Positions 20,212 through 31,996 of a DNA stretch of 64,000 nt are shown piece by piece. Source of the DNA: Leptospira barantonii (GTDB taxonomy: Bacteria; Spirochaetota; Leptospiria; Leptospirales; Leptospiraceae); assembly GCF_002811925.1 (NCBI RefSeq), contig NZ_NPDS01000006.1, positions 186,001 through 250,000 of the forward strand, read 5' to 3'. Position numbers and translations under genes: made by a program. Numbering within the stretch: position 1 is the first letter of the stretch; each line of letters starts with the position of its first letter. The notes under the pieces were generated by a model. It was not told where the DNA came from. It saw only the letters and a program-made list of their open reading frames with translations, and searched no databases.

Positions 20212-20297
20212 TTTTTTTTTGTCTCATCAAGAAAAAAAAGCTTGTACTTTCCCACGTACTCCTAGAACATCCTTTCAACAATTTTAAGGATGTTTCC

Positions 20298-20513
20298 ATG
20301 CAAGAACAGGGTGCAAAGTTTAAGAGTCAGTTAGAAAGATACATTAACTACCGCGGGATCGATATTGTCCTGCATCTCAAAGACGGTTCTCGTGTGGAAT
20401 TGGATCGTAATCGTAAAATGGTAGGCGAACAGATCGTCTATTTCCCTTCTAAGAACCTTTCTAGCGCGGTCGAACTCACAAGTATCAGCCGCGCGGAATT
20501 TTTCGTAGCGTAA
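20298..20513 (+). CDS. Small conserved hypothetical protein, 71 residues
   Basis: From the ATG at 20298, preceded by AAGGA at 20286-20290, the frame encodes MQEQGAKFKSQLERYINYRG followed by a beta-rich part (IVLHLKDGSRVELDRNRKMVG...SSAVELTSI). It looks like a small soluble protein of helix plus beta hairpins. A longer frame from 20172 only extends into the preceding gene and is rejected. No family is recognised. It lies 86 bp after the lipoprotein gene. Confidence 0.7.
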   Translation: MQEQGAKFKSQLERYINYRGIDIVLHLKDGSRVELDRNRKMVGEQIVYFPSKNLSSAVELTSISRAEFFVA

Positions 20514-20533
20514 AAAGCGACCAAAGAAGTCGA

Positions 20534-20608
20534 TTAGGAACCGTTTCGTTTCGAAACACGGACGGTTCCTAAAAATTAGAGAATTAGAATGTTCTAATTC
20601 TCTAATTT
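20534..20608. terminator. Two consecutive strong inverted repeats at a convergent junction
   Basis: An 11-bp stem TTAGGAACCGT (20534-20544) pairs with 20562-20572 around a 17-nt loop. Directly beside it, 20573-20608 is a perfect palindrome with 17-bp arms and a 2-bp centre (core TTAGAATGTTCTAA), which contains the stop codon of the thioesterase gene on the other strand. Neither hairpin has a long T tract, but together they separate the genes ending at 20513 and 20594. Confidence 0.6.
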
Positions 20609-21040
20609 AACGACCCAGGTCGAGTAAAGTTCCGCCACCAAGTCGCCTTCTTCATCGTAGGCCTTGGAAACGAGCTTTACGACGGAACGTTTTTGATCCG
20701 TAATCTCGCTGGTTACCTTCAAACTGCCGCCCAATACTTTTTTTAGGTATTTGATTTCAGCCGCGGCGGTCGCCATAAACTTATACTGCAAATCCGACGC
20801 GCGAATCCAAGAAGCCATCGCCGCGCCCGCGGAACTGTCCATAGCCGCAAAAAGCGCGCCACCGTGAACGATCTTGACCGGATTGAAAAAGGAATCGTCT
20901 ACCGTAAGTTCATACTCGCTTTTCCCTCCGCTTGCGGAGATGATTTTGTATCCGATCTTACTGGAGAATCTGTCTTCTGCTTGAAAATACTCGGTGAACT
21001 CTTTCGTGTTCGCTTCCGGCATAGATGAGAATGGGTTCAT
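20594..21040 (-). CDS. Hotdog-fold thioesterase, PaaI/DUF4442-like
   Basis: The 148-residue protein contains the hotdog motif VHGGALFAAMDSSAG near residues 57-72, the helix that caps the fold and carries the active-site region in PaaI-type acyl-CoA thioesterases. C-terminal strands (VTSEITDQKRSVVKLVSKAYDEEG) fit the fold. It would hydrolyse an acyl-CoA in the cytoplasm; the acyl group is unknown. The last four codons lie within a perfect DNA palindrome. Single gene. Confidence 0.8.
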   Translation of the reverse strand: MNPFSSMPEANTKEFTEYFQAEDRFSSKIGYKIISASGGKSEYELTVDDSFFNPVKIVHGGALFAAMDSSAGAAMASWIRASDLQYKFMATAAAEIKYLKKVLGGSLKVTSEITDQKRSVVKLVSKAYDEEGDLVAELYSTWVVKLEN

Positions 21041-21345
21041 ATACGATAAAGTTTTTTATCGAAGAATTTTCTGTCAATCCTAGGTTTTCAAAATGGTAGC
21101 AAGCTCTTCTTAGAAGGGAATATACGATACTTGGATTGCAACAAACTGCAAATTATTAGTTTGACATCAAAATTTTAAAACATGGATGAAGAAGATGGAA
21201 ACACGTCAAAACGTTCGGTTCTTATAAAAGATTCTGATTTTTTAAAATTCGATTGTGAGTTGTAGTTTCTTTCCGAGTTTTTGAAACAAGGAAAGAAACC
21301 GCGGAACACTTACGGAAGAACGTTATGCGTTCTTTTTTATATTTT
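21041..21345. other. 305-bp intergenic stretch, candidate small transcript
   Basis: This gap has no supported gene. On the plus strand it holds TTGACA at 21161, a 27-codon open frame at 21182-21265 without RBS, a perfect 10-bp inverted repeat (GTTTCTTTCC near 21265 with GGAAAGAAAC near 21290, about 15-nt loop), and at 21317-21338 an AGAACG/CGTTCT hairpin followed by a T run, a good rho-independent terminator pointing right. A TATAAA sits near 21222. These signs fit a small RNA or short mRNA, not proven. Confidence 0.4.
21317..21338 (+). terminator. Rho-independent terminator without an evident upstream gene
   Basis: AGAACG (21317-21322), loop TTATG and CGTTCT (21328-21333) are followed by TTTTTT. 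It points rightward, away from the leftward thioesterase gene and towards the 3' end of the next leftward gene (21346), so no annotated rightward gene uses it. Confidence 0.6.
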
Positions 21346-21651
21346 TTAGGAAAGGTCTCGGATCAAATCTTCTATCTCTTGAACCTTGTTGAAATCTCTT
21401 TCGGTATAGTTCAAATAGAGATCGTATTCGGAGCCGGAGATTTTTTCACAACGGATTACTTTGACCGGGATCTGGATCGCTCCGGATAGACTGATCGTTC
21501 CGAGTTTCAACTCCAAAACGGTTCCCGGTTCTACGGGAGAATCCGTTCTATGGAGTAGACCTTTCAGAATATTCTCAGCCAGCCGAAGACTCTGATCGGC
21601 CAATTCGCTCAGATAGACGGTGATTGTGTTTGGGATTCTGCTATAGTGCAT
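21346..21651 (-). CDS. Small protein, possibly PilZ-like
   Basis: From the ATG at 21651 the frame encodes 101 residues with beta-strand pattern: TVLELKLGTISLSGAIQIPVKVIRCEKISGSEYDLYLNYTE, followed by a C-terminal helix (VQEIEDLIRDLS). This arrangement resembles PilZ-like domains but the RxxxR/DxSxxG c-di-GMP motif is not obvious, so binding cannot be claimed. A TTG at 21687 would add 12 residues (both starts lack a clear RBS). It lies downstream of serA on the same strand but 134 bp away. Confidence 0.5.
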   Translation of the reverse strand: MHYSRIPNTITVYLSELADQSLRLAENILKGLLHRTDSPVEPGTVLELKLGTISLSGAIQIPVKVIRCEKISGSEYDLYLNYTERDFNKVQEIEDLIRDLS

Positions 21652-21785
21652 GGCACAATGATAGAGAATCCCATTCGATACGATCAAGCAAAATTCAAAA
21701 ATTTCTTTCTTAGGACAATGTTTTTTATATTACATTTCCATTATATTTGCATTTTGGCAAATCGCTTTACGTTAGGGCAGATTGT

Positions 21786-23009
21786 TCAGTAAAGAATCCG
21801 GGTTTTGATCGAAAACGGGTGTTTTTCGATTTTTTCCTTCAACTCGTCTCCCACGGATTTATCGATCACCATCGAAAGATAACCGATCTCCGCGCTGGTA
21901 CCTAAGTGCTGAGAGCTGATATTCGCTCCGATTTCGGAAACCATGGAGTTGATGTCCTTCAAAAACCCGGGTTGGTTTTTATGAACGTTCAAAATTCTAT
22001 ACTGACCGGATGGCAAAGGTGTGATTTCCAAATTCGGAAAATTTACGGAGAACGTTGTCGAACCGTTGTTTACAAACTTGAGCAGTTTGCTCGCTACTTC
22101 GGAACCGATATTCTTTTGAGCTTCTTCGGTACTTCCTCCGATATGCGGAGTTAAGATCACGTTAGGCAGGTTTTGCATCGGCGTTAAGAACGGATCGTTG
22201 TTGGATTCGGGTTCTTCCGGAAACACGTCGATTCCCGCGCCCGCGATATGACCGGACTTGATCGCCTCGGCCAGCGCTTCCAGATCGACAACCTTTCCTC
22301 GGGAAAGATTGATCATATAAGCGCCTTTTTTTGTGACTTCGATTTCCTTTTTTCCGTAGAGATTCGTAGTCTGCGGAGTTTCGGGAACGTGAAACGAGAT
22401 AAAGTCCGAGTTTCTTAAAAGTTCCTGATAACTTTCCACGGGGGTGGCGTTTCCAAGAGGAAGAACTGTCTGAACGTCGAAGTAGATGACCTTCATTCCC
22501 ATCGCTTCCGCAAGAACGGAAACCTGACTTCCGATATGACCGTAACCTACGATTCCGATCGTCTTTCCTCGAACCTCGAAACAGTTTTTGGAAATTTTAT
22601 TCCAGATTCCGGAATGTGTATTTCGAATGTGATCGGGAACCCTTCTTGCGAGCATGATGACTTCCGAGATCACAAGTTCCGCAACGGAACGGGTATTGGA
22701 GTAAGGTGCGTTGAAAACCGGAATTCCTTTTTTTTCGGATTCGAAAAGATTCACTTGGTTGGTCCCGATACAAAAACAACCGATGGTTAGAAGTCGTTTC
22801 GCTTTTTCCAAAACCGGCGCGGTTATATTGGTTTTGCTTCGGATTCCCAAAACGTGAACGTTTTCAATTTCACTCAAGAGCTCTTTTTCCGAAAAAGCCG
22901 CAGGAAGAAGACGGACGTTAAAACCGTCTTTCTTGAACATGTTGAACGCGTCTTGGTGGACGTTTTCGAGAAGGAGGACGTTGATCTTATCTTTTGGAAA
23001 TGAAATCAT
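21786..23009 (-). CDS. serA: D-3-phosphoglycerate dehydrogenase with C-terminal ACT domain
   Basis: The 407-residue enzyme oxidises 3-phosphoglycerate, the first step of serine synthesis. NAD-binding VGYGHIGSQ near residue 158, MINLSRGKVVDLEALAEAI, and the catalytic Arg/Glu/His region with GAGIDVFPEEP and LTPHIGGSTEEAQ are present. The last about 80 residues (ILNVHKNQPGFLKDINSMVSEIG...) form an ACT domain, the serine feedback site in the E. coli-type enzyme, whose 410-residue length this matches. It is monocistronic by layout. Confidence 0.93.
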   Translation of the reverse strand: MISFPKDKINVLLLENVHQDAFNMFKKDGFNVRLLPAAFSEKELLSEIENVHVLGIRSKTNITAPVLEKAKRLLTIGCFCIGTNQVNLFESEKKGIPVFNAPYSNTRSVAELVISEVIMLARRVPDHIRNTHSGIWNKISKNCFEVRGKTIGIVGYGHIGSQVSVLAEAMGMKVIYFDVQTVLPLGNATPVESYQELLRNSDFISFHVPETPQTTNLYGKKEIEVTKKGAYMINLSRGKVVDLEALAEAIKSGHIAGAGIDVFPEEPESNNDPFLTPMQNLPNVILTPHIGGSTEEAQKNIGSEVASKLLKFVNNGSTTFSVNFPNLEITPLPSGQYRILNVHKNQPGFLKDINSMVSEIGANISSQHLGTSAEIGYLSMVIDKSVGDELKEKIEKHPFSIKTRILY

Positions 23010-23154
23010 AGGTACCTAACCAAGGTTTCAAGAGTGCGATTCTCTGAAAATTGAATTTTTCCTCCACGGTTCTTCGCGGAAGAATCCGAAGGAATTTTCT
23101 TTCAAAACCAAGGTAGGCTGGAAAAACTGGGGGAAAACTCTCTCGGGGGAGCCT

Positions 23155-23691
23155 TTGAAGATTTTATTTTTATCCCTTCTTCTTTGTGTCGTTTCGTTTA
23201 TGGGAATCGGGTGTTCTGGCGATTCAATCCGACAAACCCCGGAACCGGCTCTCGAACAGGTATTATTCCATTCCGATCCCTTATGTCCTGGATTTCATCT
23301 TTTCTGCTCGACCGGGGATACGAAGTCCCTGAGCTTTCGCGGAGTATTCAAAAATCCGAGTTCCGAAAAGACTCTCTATTTGGATTATTTTTTGAGTTCC
23401 TTCGAGGTCAGTTTCCCGATCGGAGTTTCCTTAAAACTGGACGGAACCTGGTTCAATCTACGGAAAGTGGGAACGGATTATTCAGATTCCATGAGAATTT
23501 CTTCCCTGGTTCCGCCGGACGTTGCGGACAAAATTGCGAACGCGAAGGAAATTACGTTCAGCTTTTCTTCTCGGGAAAAAACTACGAACCAGACTTTTTC
23601 CTCGGGTGAAACCGCCAAATTTCAAGCTCTTCTAAAATCCATGCGCGAAAAAGTGGATTCTCAATCAAAATTGAATATTCTGAATCTTTAA
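23155..23691 (+). CDS. Putative lipoprotein
   Basis: The 178-residue frame starts at TTG with GGGGGAG upstream and reads MKILFLSLLLCVVSFMGIGCSG, a lipoprotein signal with the modified Cys near residue 20. The mature part is beta-rich (LYLDYFLSSFEVSFPIGVSLKL, EITFSFSSREKTT) and ends in a short helix. No family is recognised. It is divergent from serA and convergent with the TPR gene, with a strong inverted repeat in the short gap. Confidence 0.7.
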   Translation: MKILFLSLLLCVVSFMGIGCSGDSIRQTPEPALEQVLFHSDPLCPGFHLFCSTGDTKSLSFRGVFKNPSSEKTLYLDYFLSSFEVSFPIGVSLKLDGTWFNLRKVGTDYSDSMRISSLVPPDVADKIANAKEITFSFSSREKTTNQTFSSGETAKFQALLKSMREKVDSQSKLNILNL

Positions 23692-23722
23692 TGTTTTGAT
23701 TCGGAAAGTCGACGGTCGCGGC

Positions 23723-23739
23723 GTTGGCGAGGGAGAATT

Positions 23740-23755
<16 letters not shown>
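23723..23755. terminator. Strong hairpin at convergent junction
   Basis: GTTGGCGAG (23723-23731) pairs with CTCGCCAAC (23747-23755), and GGAGAA/TTCT extends the stem with wobbles to about 12 bp. It overlaps the last codons of the leftward TPR gene and follows the rightward lipoprotein gene, so it could end transcripts from both sides. Confidence 0.55.
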
Positions 23756-27462
<3,707 letters not shown>

Positions 27463-27475
27463 GATATCCTGCTAA

Positions 27476-27505
27476 ATTATATCGGAATCCTTTGAGATTC
27501 TCCAA
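27476..27505 (-). promoter_or_regulatory. Predicted promoter of the large TPR gene
   Basis: On the minus strand TTGGAG (27500-27505), an 18-bp spacer and TATAAT (27476-27481) form a sigma-70-like pair. The -10 box ends 13 bp before the ATG at 27462, so the leader is only a few bases. Confidence 0.45.
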
Positions 27506-27653
27506 GGAAAAAACTCTTCCGAAAACCGACGAAACCGCTATGGAACCGAAAAAAAATCTTATGTCCTATATCGGGGGCCACTTGATTTCTTTGGAAGCGA
27601 ATTTCCGTATTTGCCTTATGCTTTTTCGAAAACTGATCGAACTTTTATTCAGA

Positions 27654-28526
27654 ATGAAATCGATCCCTACGACCAAAGTTTTATTAGCACTTCTTTTAAC
27701 GATCACCGTCGCCATCGGAGCCGACGACGCAGGCAATTGGATCGGGTCCTTTTCATCCGAAGATTACGAGGATTTTTTAGAGCCGGTGGAGAAGGAAAAG
27801 ATCTACTACTACTGGCAGATGGAAAAACTAAAACGTGCGGTCGCTCCGAGATATATCCGTTATATAGATTCTTCCTTGTCCTTGGAAACCGGAAGACTTT
27901 TGAACCGAGGAATTCTTTTCAGCTTTGAAGGAATCGAAAACGAAGAAGTTTCCGTTTGCGGAAACTTTTCTCTTTGGAGATGTATTCCGTTGAAGAAAAA
28001 CGATCACGGAGTTTTTTACGCGGTCTACAATCCGGAAAGCAGAGACACGATCCGCGAAGAATTGAAAATCCTCGAATATAAGTTTCGAGTCGACGGACTT
28101 TTTACGCACGATCCGTCTAACCCCGATTCGGTGGAAGACGGGGACGGTTCCTTGGTTTCGAGATTGATCGCGATTCCTTCCGGTTCCGATAAACTCGTAA
28201 CAACTCGCATCTTGGAAGATTCTCCTTACGAAGAATTGGAATATAGAACCGTGGAATTTAGAATCTACGCACCCGATGCGGAGATGATCACTCTTGTCGG
28301 AGATTTCAATCACTGGGACCCGGAAGAGGACGTTTTGAAAAAGGAGAAGGAAGGATTCACTCTCATCAAAAAGATGAAACCCGGAACCTATCTCTATAAT
28401 TTCGTTCGAGACGGAAAGATCATCTTGGATACGTTCAATCAGAACACAAGACTTCGGGAAGATACGGGGGAGATTTCTTCTTATCTTACGGTTCCCGAAC
28501 GTTCTTACGCATTAGAAACGAAATAA
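27654..28526 (+). CDS. Exported protein with two glycogen-binding (CBM48/E-set) domains
   Basis: From the ATG at 27654 the 290-residue protein has a signal peptide (VLLALLLTITVAIGA) and two immunoglobulin-like E-set modules: residues about 75-130 with ILFSFEGIENEEVSVCGNFSLW and about 200-265 with VEFRIYAPDAEMITLVGDFNHW. The NFxxW/GDFNHW patterns are the carbohydrate-binding signature of glycogen-branching and AMPK-beta domains, but no hydrolase domain follows. It would act in the periplasm. Starts at 27492 or 27618 are possible; 27654 gives the best signal peptide. Function is unknown. Confidence 0.7.
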   Translation: MKSIPTTKVLLALLLTITVAIGADDAGNWIGSFSSEDYEDFLEPVEKEKIYYYWQMEKLKRAVAPRYIRYIDSSLSLETGRLLNRGILFSFEGIENEEVSVCGNFSLWRCIPLKKNDHGVFYAVYNPESRDTIREELKILEYKFRVDGLFTHDPSNPDSVEDGDGSLVSRLIAIPSGSDKLVTTRILEDSPYEELEYRTVEFRIYAPDAEMITLVGDFNHWDPEEDVLKKEKEGFTLIKKMKPGTYLYNFVRDGKIILDTFNQNTRLREDTGEISSYLTVPERSYALETK

Positions 28527-28574
28527 GAACCTTTTTTTCATTGACCTGGTCTTTTCCCGGGCTTTTGTCTACTC

Positions 28575-29330
28575 ATGGAAAAAATTCGGTTGGGAGTCTA
28601 CGCGTTCGGGATCATCGTCGTCGGGATTCTCGTCTTTACACTTTCCAAAAGTTGGTTCATTTTAGATCGAGGTGTGGAACTCGTGGAACCCGGTTCTTCT
28701 AAGGAAGAACCTTTGACCCCCGCCGATCGAAGCGGGGATCTGCTCAATCATTCCGTTGTTTTGTGGGAACGTTATCTCTTTTATCCGTTTGAACTTTCCA
28801 GAGAAACCGTCGCGGGTCACCGTAAAACTTTGAACCACGCGAGAAATCTTACCGTCATCGATTTGGAATCCGGAAGTCCTCGCAAACTATTCAATCGAAA
28901 CGTCTATATCTGGGATTATTTCACCGGTACCGATCGGGAAAAGGAAGTTTCCGCTACGGAAGGAACGGAAGAATCCGAATTGGATTCCGTTTTATCTTCG
29001 GGGATTTCCACCGGGAAAAATCTAATCCTGATCGGAATGACCGAGGATACGAACAAGGACGGATTCTTAAACCAAAGGGACCGCAAACAGGTTTTTGTTT
29101 ACAATCCTACGGGCGCGTCTCTTGTCGGAGTCCTTCCGAGAAAGTATTCTTTGGAAAAAATTCTTCCTTCTTCCGGTAAAGAAAGGCTTGTGATGATCGT
29201 TTCTTTGGAAGAAGAAAAGGAAGAACCGAAAAAGAAAAAGCCGGTCGCGACCGCTCCGAAACTTCCGGAAATCACATTCTATATTTATGATATTCGAAAC
29301 GGAAGAGGGATGCTCGTCGAACGTCCTTGA
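28575..29330 (+). CDS. Membrane-anchored protein of unknown function
   Basis: The 251-residue protein has one N-terminal hydrophobic anchor (LGVYAFGIIVVGILVFTLS) and an outside domain with an EF-hand-like loop DTNKDGFLNQRD near residues 158-169 and a Lys/Glu/Pro-rich tail. Elements such as NLTVIDLESGSPRKLF and QVFVYNPTGASLVGVL suggest a beta-propeller-like fragment. It follows the CBM48-like gene by 48 bp on the same strand. No family is recognised. A bidirectional terminator follows. Confidence 0.65.
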   Translation: MEKIRLGVYAFGIIVVGILVFTLSKSWFILDRGVELVEPGSSKEEPLTPADRSGDLLNHSVVLWERYLFYPFELSRETVAGHRKTLNHARNLTVIDLESGSPRKLFNRNVYIWDYFTGTDREKEVSATEGTEESELDSVLSSGISTGKNLILIGMTEDTNKDGFLNQRDRKQVFVYNPTGASLVGVLPRKYSLEKILPSSGKERLVMIVSLEEEKEEPKKKKPVATAPKLPEITFYIYDIRNGRGMLVERP

Positions 29331-29432
29331 CGATGGATCTCAGGATTTGTTGTTCGGCGCTTAGAACTTCGAATTATTTTCTCAGTTTCGTTGCAGTTTT
29401 GTTGGCAATTTCAATATCCCGAACGAACCTAC

Positions 29433-29464
29433 AAAAAAGGGAACCGTAAAGGTTCCCTTTTTTT
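29433..29464. terminator. Bidirectional rho-independent terminator
   Basis: GGGAACC (29439-29445), loop GTAAA, GGTTCCC (29451-29457), preceded by six A and followed by seven T. It terminates transcripts from both convergent genes: the anchored protein gene and trxB. Confidence 0.85.
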
Positions 29465-29469
29465 ATAAA

Positions 29470-29483
29470 CTTAGAATATTCTA
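29470..29483. repeat. Perfect AT-rich palindrome TTAGAATATTCTAA
   Basis: A 14-bp perfect palindrome of the TTAGAATNNTTCTAA family, 6 bp before the trxB stop. Other members are at 20573-20608, 30449-30463 (in the trxB leader) and 33419-33450. Confidence 0.5.
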
Positions 29484-29489
29484 AAATTC

Positions 29490-30437
29490 TTATTCTTCTC
29501 TGGACTCAAGCCAACGTTCCGCATCGAGCGCGGCCATACAACCGGAGCCCGCGGCCGAAACCGCTTGACGATAGATCTTATCCTGAACGTCTCCCGCCGC
29601 AAAAACACCATCGATGCTCGTGCGCGTGGAACCCGGAACGGTTTTGATATAACCGCTTTCATCCAGATCCAAAATTCCTTCAAAGATATCCGTATTCGGT
29701 TTGTGCCCGATCGCGTAAAAAAGTCCGCCCACGGCGAGTTCTTTCTTTTGTCCGTTCACGGTATCTTGTAAGGTCAACGCGGTGAGATTTTTTCCGTCAC
29801 CTTTCGCTTCCTCTACTTGAGAATTCCAGATGATTTCGATCTTAGGATGTGTGGTCGCGCGTTTTTGCATGATCTTGGATGCGCGTAACGAATCTCTTCT
29901 GTGAACGAGATAAACCTTGGACGCGAACTTAGTCAGGTGAGAGGCTTCCTCCACCGCGGAATCTCCTCCGCCAACGACTACGAGTTCTTTGTTTCTATAA
30001 ATCGGTAAGGCTCCGTCGCAAACCGCACAAGCCGAAATTCCTCTCTGCCAATACGTATCTTCGCCGTTTACGTGCATTCTTTTTGCGGTAGCTCCGGTTG
30101 CGATGATCACCGCTTCCGCTTCGATGAGTTCGTCGTCGGACCAAAGTTTAAACGGTCTGGAGGTAAAGTCCACTTTGGTGATCGTTTGTGTGTGGATGGT
30201 CGTTCCGTATTTCACGGACTGTTCACGGAAGAGTTGGGTCAACTTGGTTCCGTCGATTCCTTCCGGAAAACCGGGAAAGTTTTCGACTTCCGTAGTTGTA
30301 GTGAGCTGGCCGCCTGCGGCGATACCGCCCGCCATAAAACCTTCGTACATCACCGGGTTTAAGTTTGCTCTTGCGGCGTAGATCGCGGCGGTATGTCCTG
30401 CGGGGCCGGATCCTATGATGACAATTTTGTGGGCCAT
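29490..30437 (-). CDS. trxB: Thioredoxin-disulfide reductase
   Basis: The 315-residue flavoprotein transfers electrons from NADPH to thioredoxin. The redox motif CAVCDG has Cys137 and Cys140; FAD-binding [15 protein letters not shown] at the N-terminus, NADPH-binding [10 protein letters not shown] near 156 and the C-terminal [10 protein letters not shown] are in place. Length fits the family (310-320). The ATG follows GAGGAAAC. A TTAGAATGATTCTAA palindrome (30449-30463) sits in the 5' leader. The role in oxidative-stress defence of this aerobic organism is by family. Confidence 0.96.
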   Translation of the reverse strand: MAHKIVIIGSGPAGHTAAIYAARANLNPVMYEGFMAGGIAAGGQLTTTTEVENFPGFPEGIDGTKLTQLFREQSVKYGTTIHTQTITKVDFTSRPFKLWSDDELIEAEAVIIATGATAKRMHVNGEDTYWQRGISACAVCDGALPIYRNKELVVVGGGDSAVEEASHLTKFASKVYLVHRRDSLRASKIMQKRATTHPKIEIIWNSQVEEAKGDGKNLTALTLQDTVNGQKKELAVGGLFYAIGHKPNTDIFEGILDLDESGYIKTVPGSTRTSIDGVFAAGDVQDKIYRQAVSAAGSGCMAALDAERWLESREE

Positions 30438-30592
30438 TGTTTCCTCGAATTAGAATGATTCTAAACTTGATCTATTTTTAGACTCTCAGGTTGTAAAGTA
30501 GATCCTTTTTTTTGCGAATGAATTTTGAAAGTTTTTCTTGAAACGCCCGGATTTAAACGCTCCAACGCCTTCGGTTTGTAGGGAGAATTCGC

Positions 30593-31996
30593 TTGCCAGA
30601 CAGGGCTTGTATTCCAACCTTTCCTGTATCCATGAAAGGATTCTTCTCTCGGGCAGGGCTCACCCTCGCATTTTTCATTCTCGTTTTTATCGGAACGGAA
30701 ATTCTTCTCAACGTCCTGAAAGCTCCTTCTCTTCAATTTTATAGGGATCAGAAGATTCTCCATAGATACAACCCGATCTACTACGTGGACTTGGCGCCCA
30801 ACGAAGACATTTATATCCGTCATTTTGCGGGAAAATGGGAAGGAAGATTTAGAACGAATTCTCTCGGGATGAGAGGACTCGAAGAAGCCGATCCCGAAAA
30901 ACCGAAAATCGCGTGTTTAGGAGACAGCCTTGTGATGGGTTTCGGAGTTTCGGACGAAGACACGTTCTGTCATCAGTTGAACGGAATCGAACTCAAGGGT
31001 GGAAAACGACAAGCGATGAATCTCGCGGTGGACGCCTACGGCTCGTTAGGCGCCGTTCGAAGACTGAAGGACATGGCTCCCAAGCTCAAAAATCTGAAAG
31101 AGGTTCTCTTTTTCGTTTCGGGGAACGACTTTACGATTCCCGACGAACTCAGAGCGAAGGGAATGCTTTCGGACGACGAGGTCGACGAGATTCGCAGTCA
31201 AGATCCGAACTTCAATCGTAACTTTAGAATTCAATTCGAACTTTCCAGAGCGTCTTATACGCTTCAGGCTTTGAAACTCGCATTCGAACAACTCAAGGTT
31301 CAATACGCGTTCACCGCATTCAAATTGAAATCGGAATGGAATTCCACCGGACTTTCCGCGAGTTCAAGCGCGGATCAAACCCCCGCAAAGTATATGAAGG
31401 ATTCCTTTTTTAGAAAACCGGAATTGAAATGTGATCCTGCCGCCGCGACCTCCGATTCGGGTTCCGCAACTCCATTCGAAAAGAAGAATGTAGTTTTAAC
31501 TCCGAATCCCGATTTTATGTCCCAGTCGGAATATAAAAAGAATTTTTGTCCCGAAGCGATTCCTGATTATTTTTCCTGCGTGGACAAGGAGCCGAGCCTT
31601 TCTTCTCTCGAACCTCTTCCACAGATTACACAAACTGCATACAATGAAATGGTGGAATACTCCAAGGCAAACGGAATCCGTTTGGTTGTCGTTTTGATGC
31701 CGATCCAAGTCGAAGAAATCTTTTGTAGAAACCGAGGGCTTTATCATCCTCTGGAGAATTACGCGCTCCGCGCCGGCGCTTACTTTGAAAAGAAGGGTGT
31801 TCCCGTTCTAAGACTTAGAAAAGAAACCTCCGAAATGTGCGGTGAAGTTTTGGAAACCCCGAAGGGTAAAAAGTTTTCGGGGATTCGGGATTATTTCATT
31901 CCCGAAGACGGACATTTGACCGTACCGGGAAACCGTTGGGCAAAACGTTCCGTGGAAAAACAGCTCAAGGAATTGGAAACGAAGAATGCTCTTTAA
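30593..31996 (+). CDS. SGNH-hydrolase-like acyltransferase partner (AlgJ/DltD-like role)
   Basis: The 467-residue membrane-anchored protein has a hydrophobic segment (LTLAFFILVFIGTEILL) and an SGNH-type domain with nucleophile ACLGDSLVMGFG and catalytic DGH in YFIPEDGHLTVPG near residue 435. Its stop overlaps the start of an MBOAT gene (11 bp), a pairing seen for periplasmic O-acylation systems. It probably works with the MBOAT outside the inner membrane to acylate a polysaccharide or similar. A TTG at 30593 has a good RBS (GGGAGA, 6 bp); an ATG at 30632 is the alternative. Confidence 0.75.
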   Translation: MPDRACIPTFPVSMKGFFSRAGLTLAFFILVFIGTEILLNVLKAPSLQFYRDQKILHRYNPIYYVDLAPNEDIYIRHFAGKWEGRFRTNSLGMRGLEEADPEKPKIACLGDSLVMGFGVSDEDTFCHQLNGIELKGGKRQAMNLAVDAYGSLGAVRRLKDMAPKLKNLKEVLFFVSGNDFTIPDELRAKGMLSDDEVDEIRSQDPNFNRNFRIQFELSRASYTLQALKLAFEQLKVQYAFTAFKLKSEWNSTGLSASSSADQTPAKYMKDSFFRKPELKCDPAAATSDSGSATPFEKKNVVLTPNPDFMSQSEYKKNFCPEAIPDYFSCVDKEPSLSSLEPLPQITQTAYNEMVEYSKANGIRLVVVLMPIQVEEIFCRNRGLYHPLENYALRAGAYFEKKGVPVLRLRKETSEMCGEVLETPKGKKFSGIRDYFIPEDGHLTVPGNRWAKRSVEKQLKELETKNAL

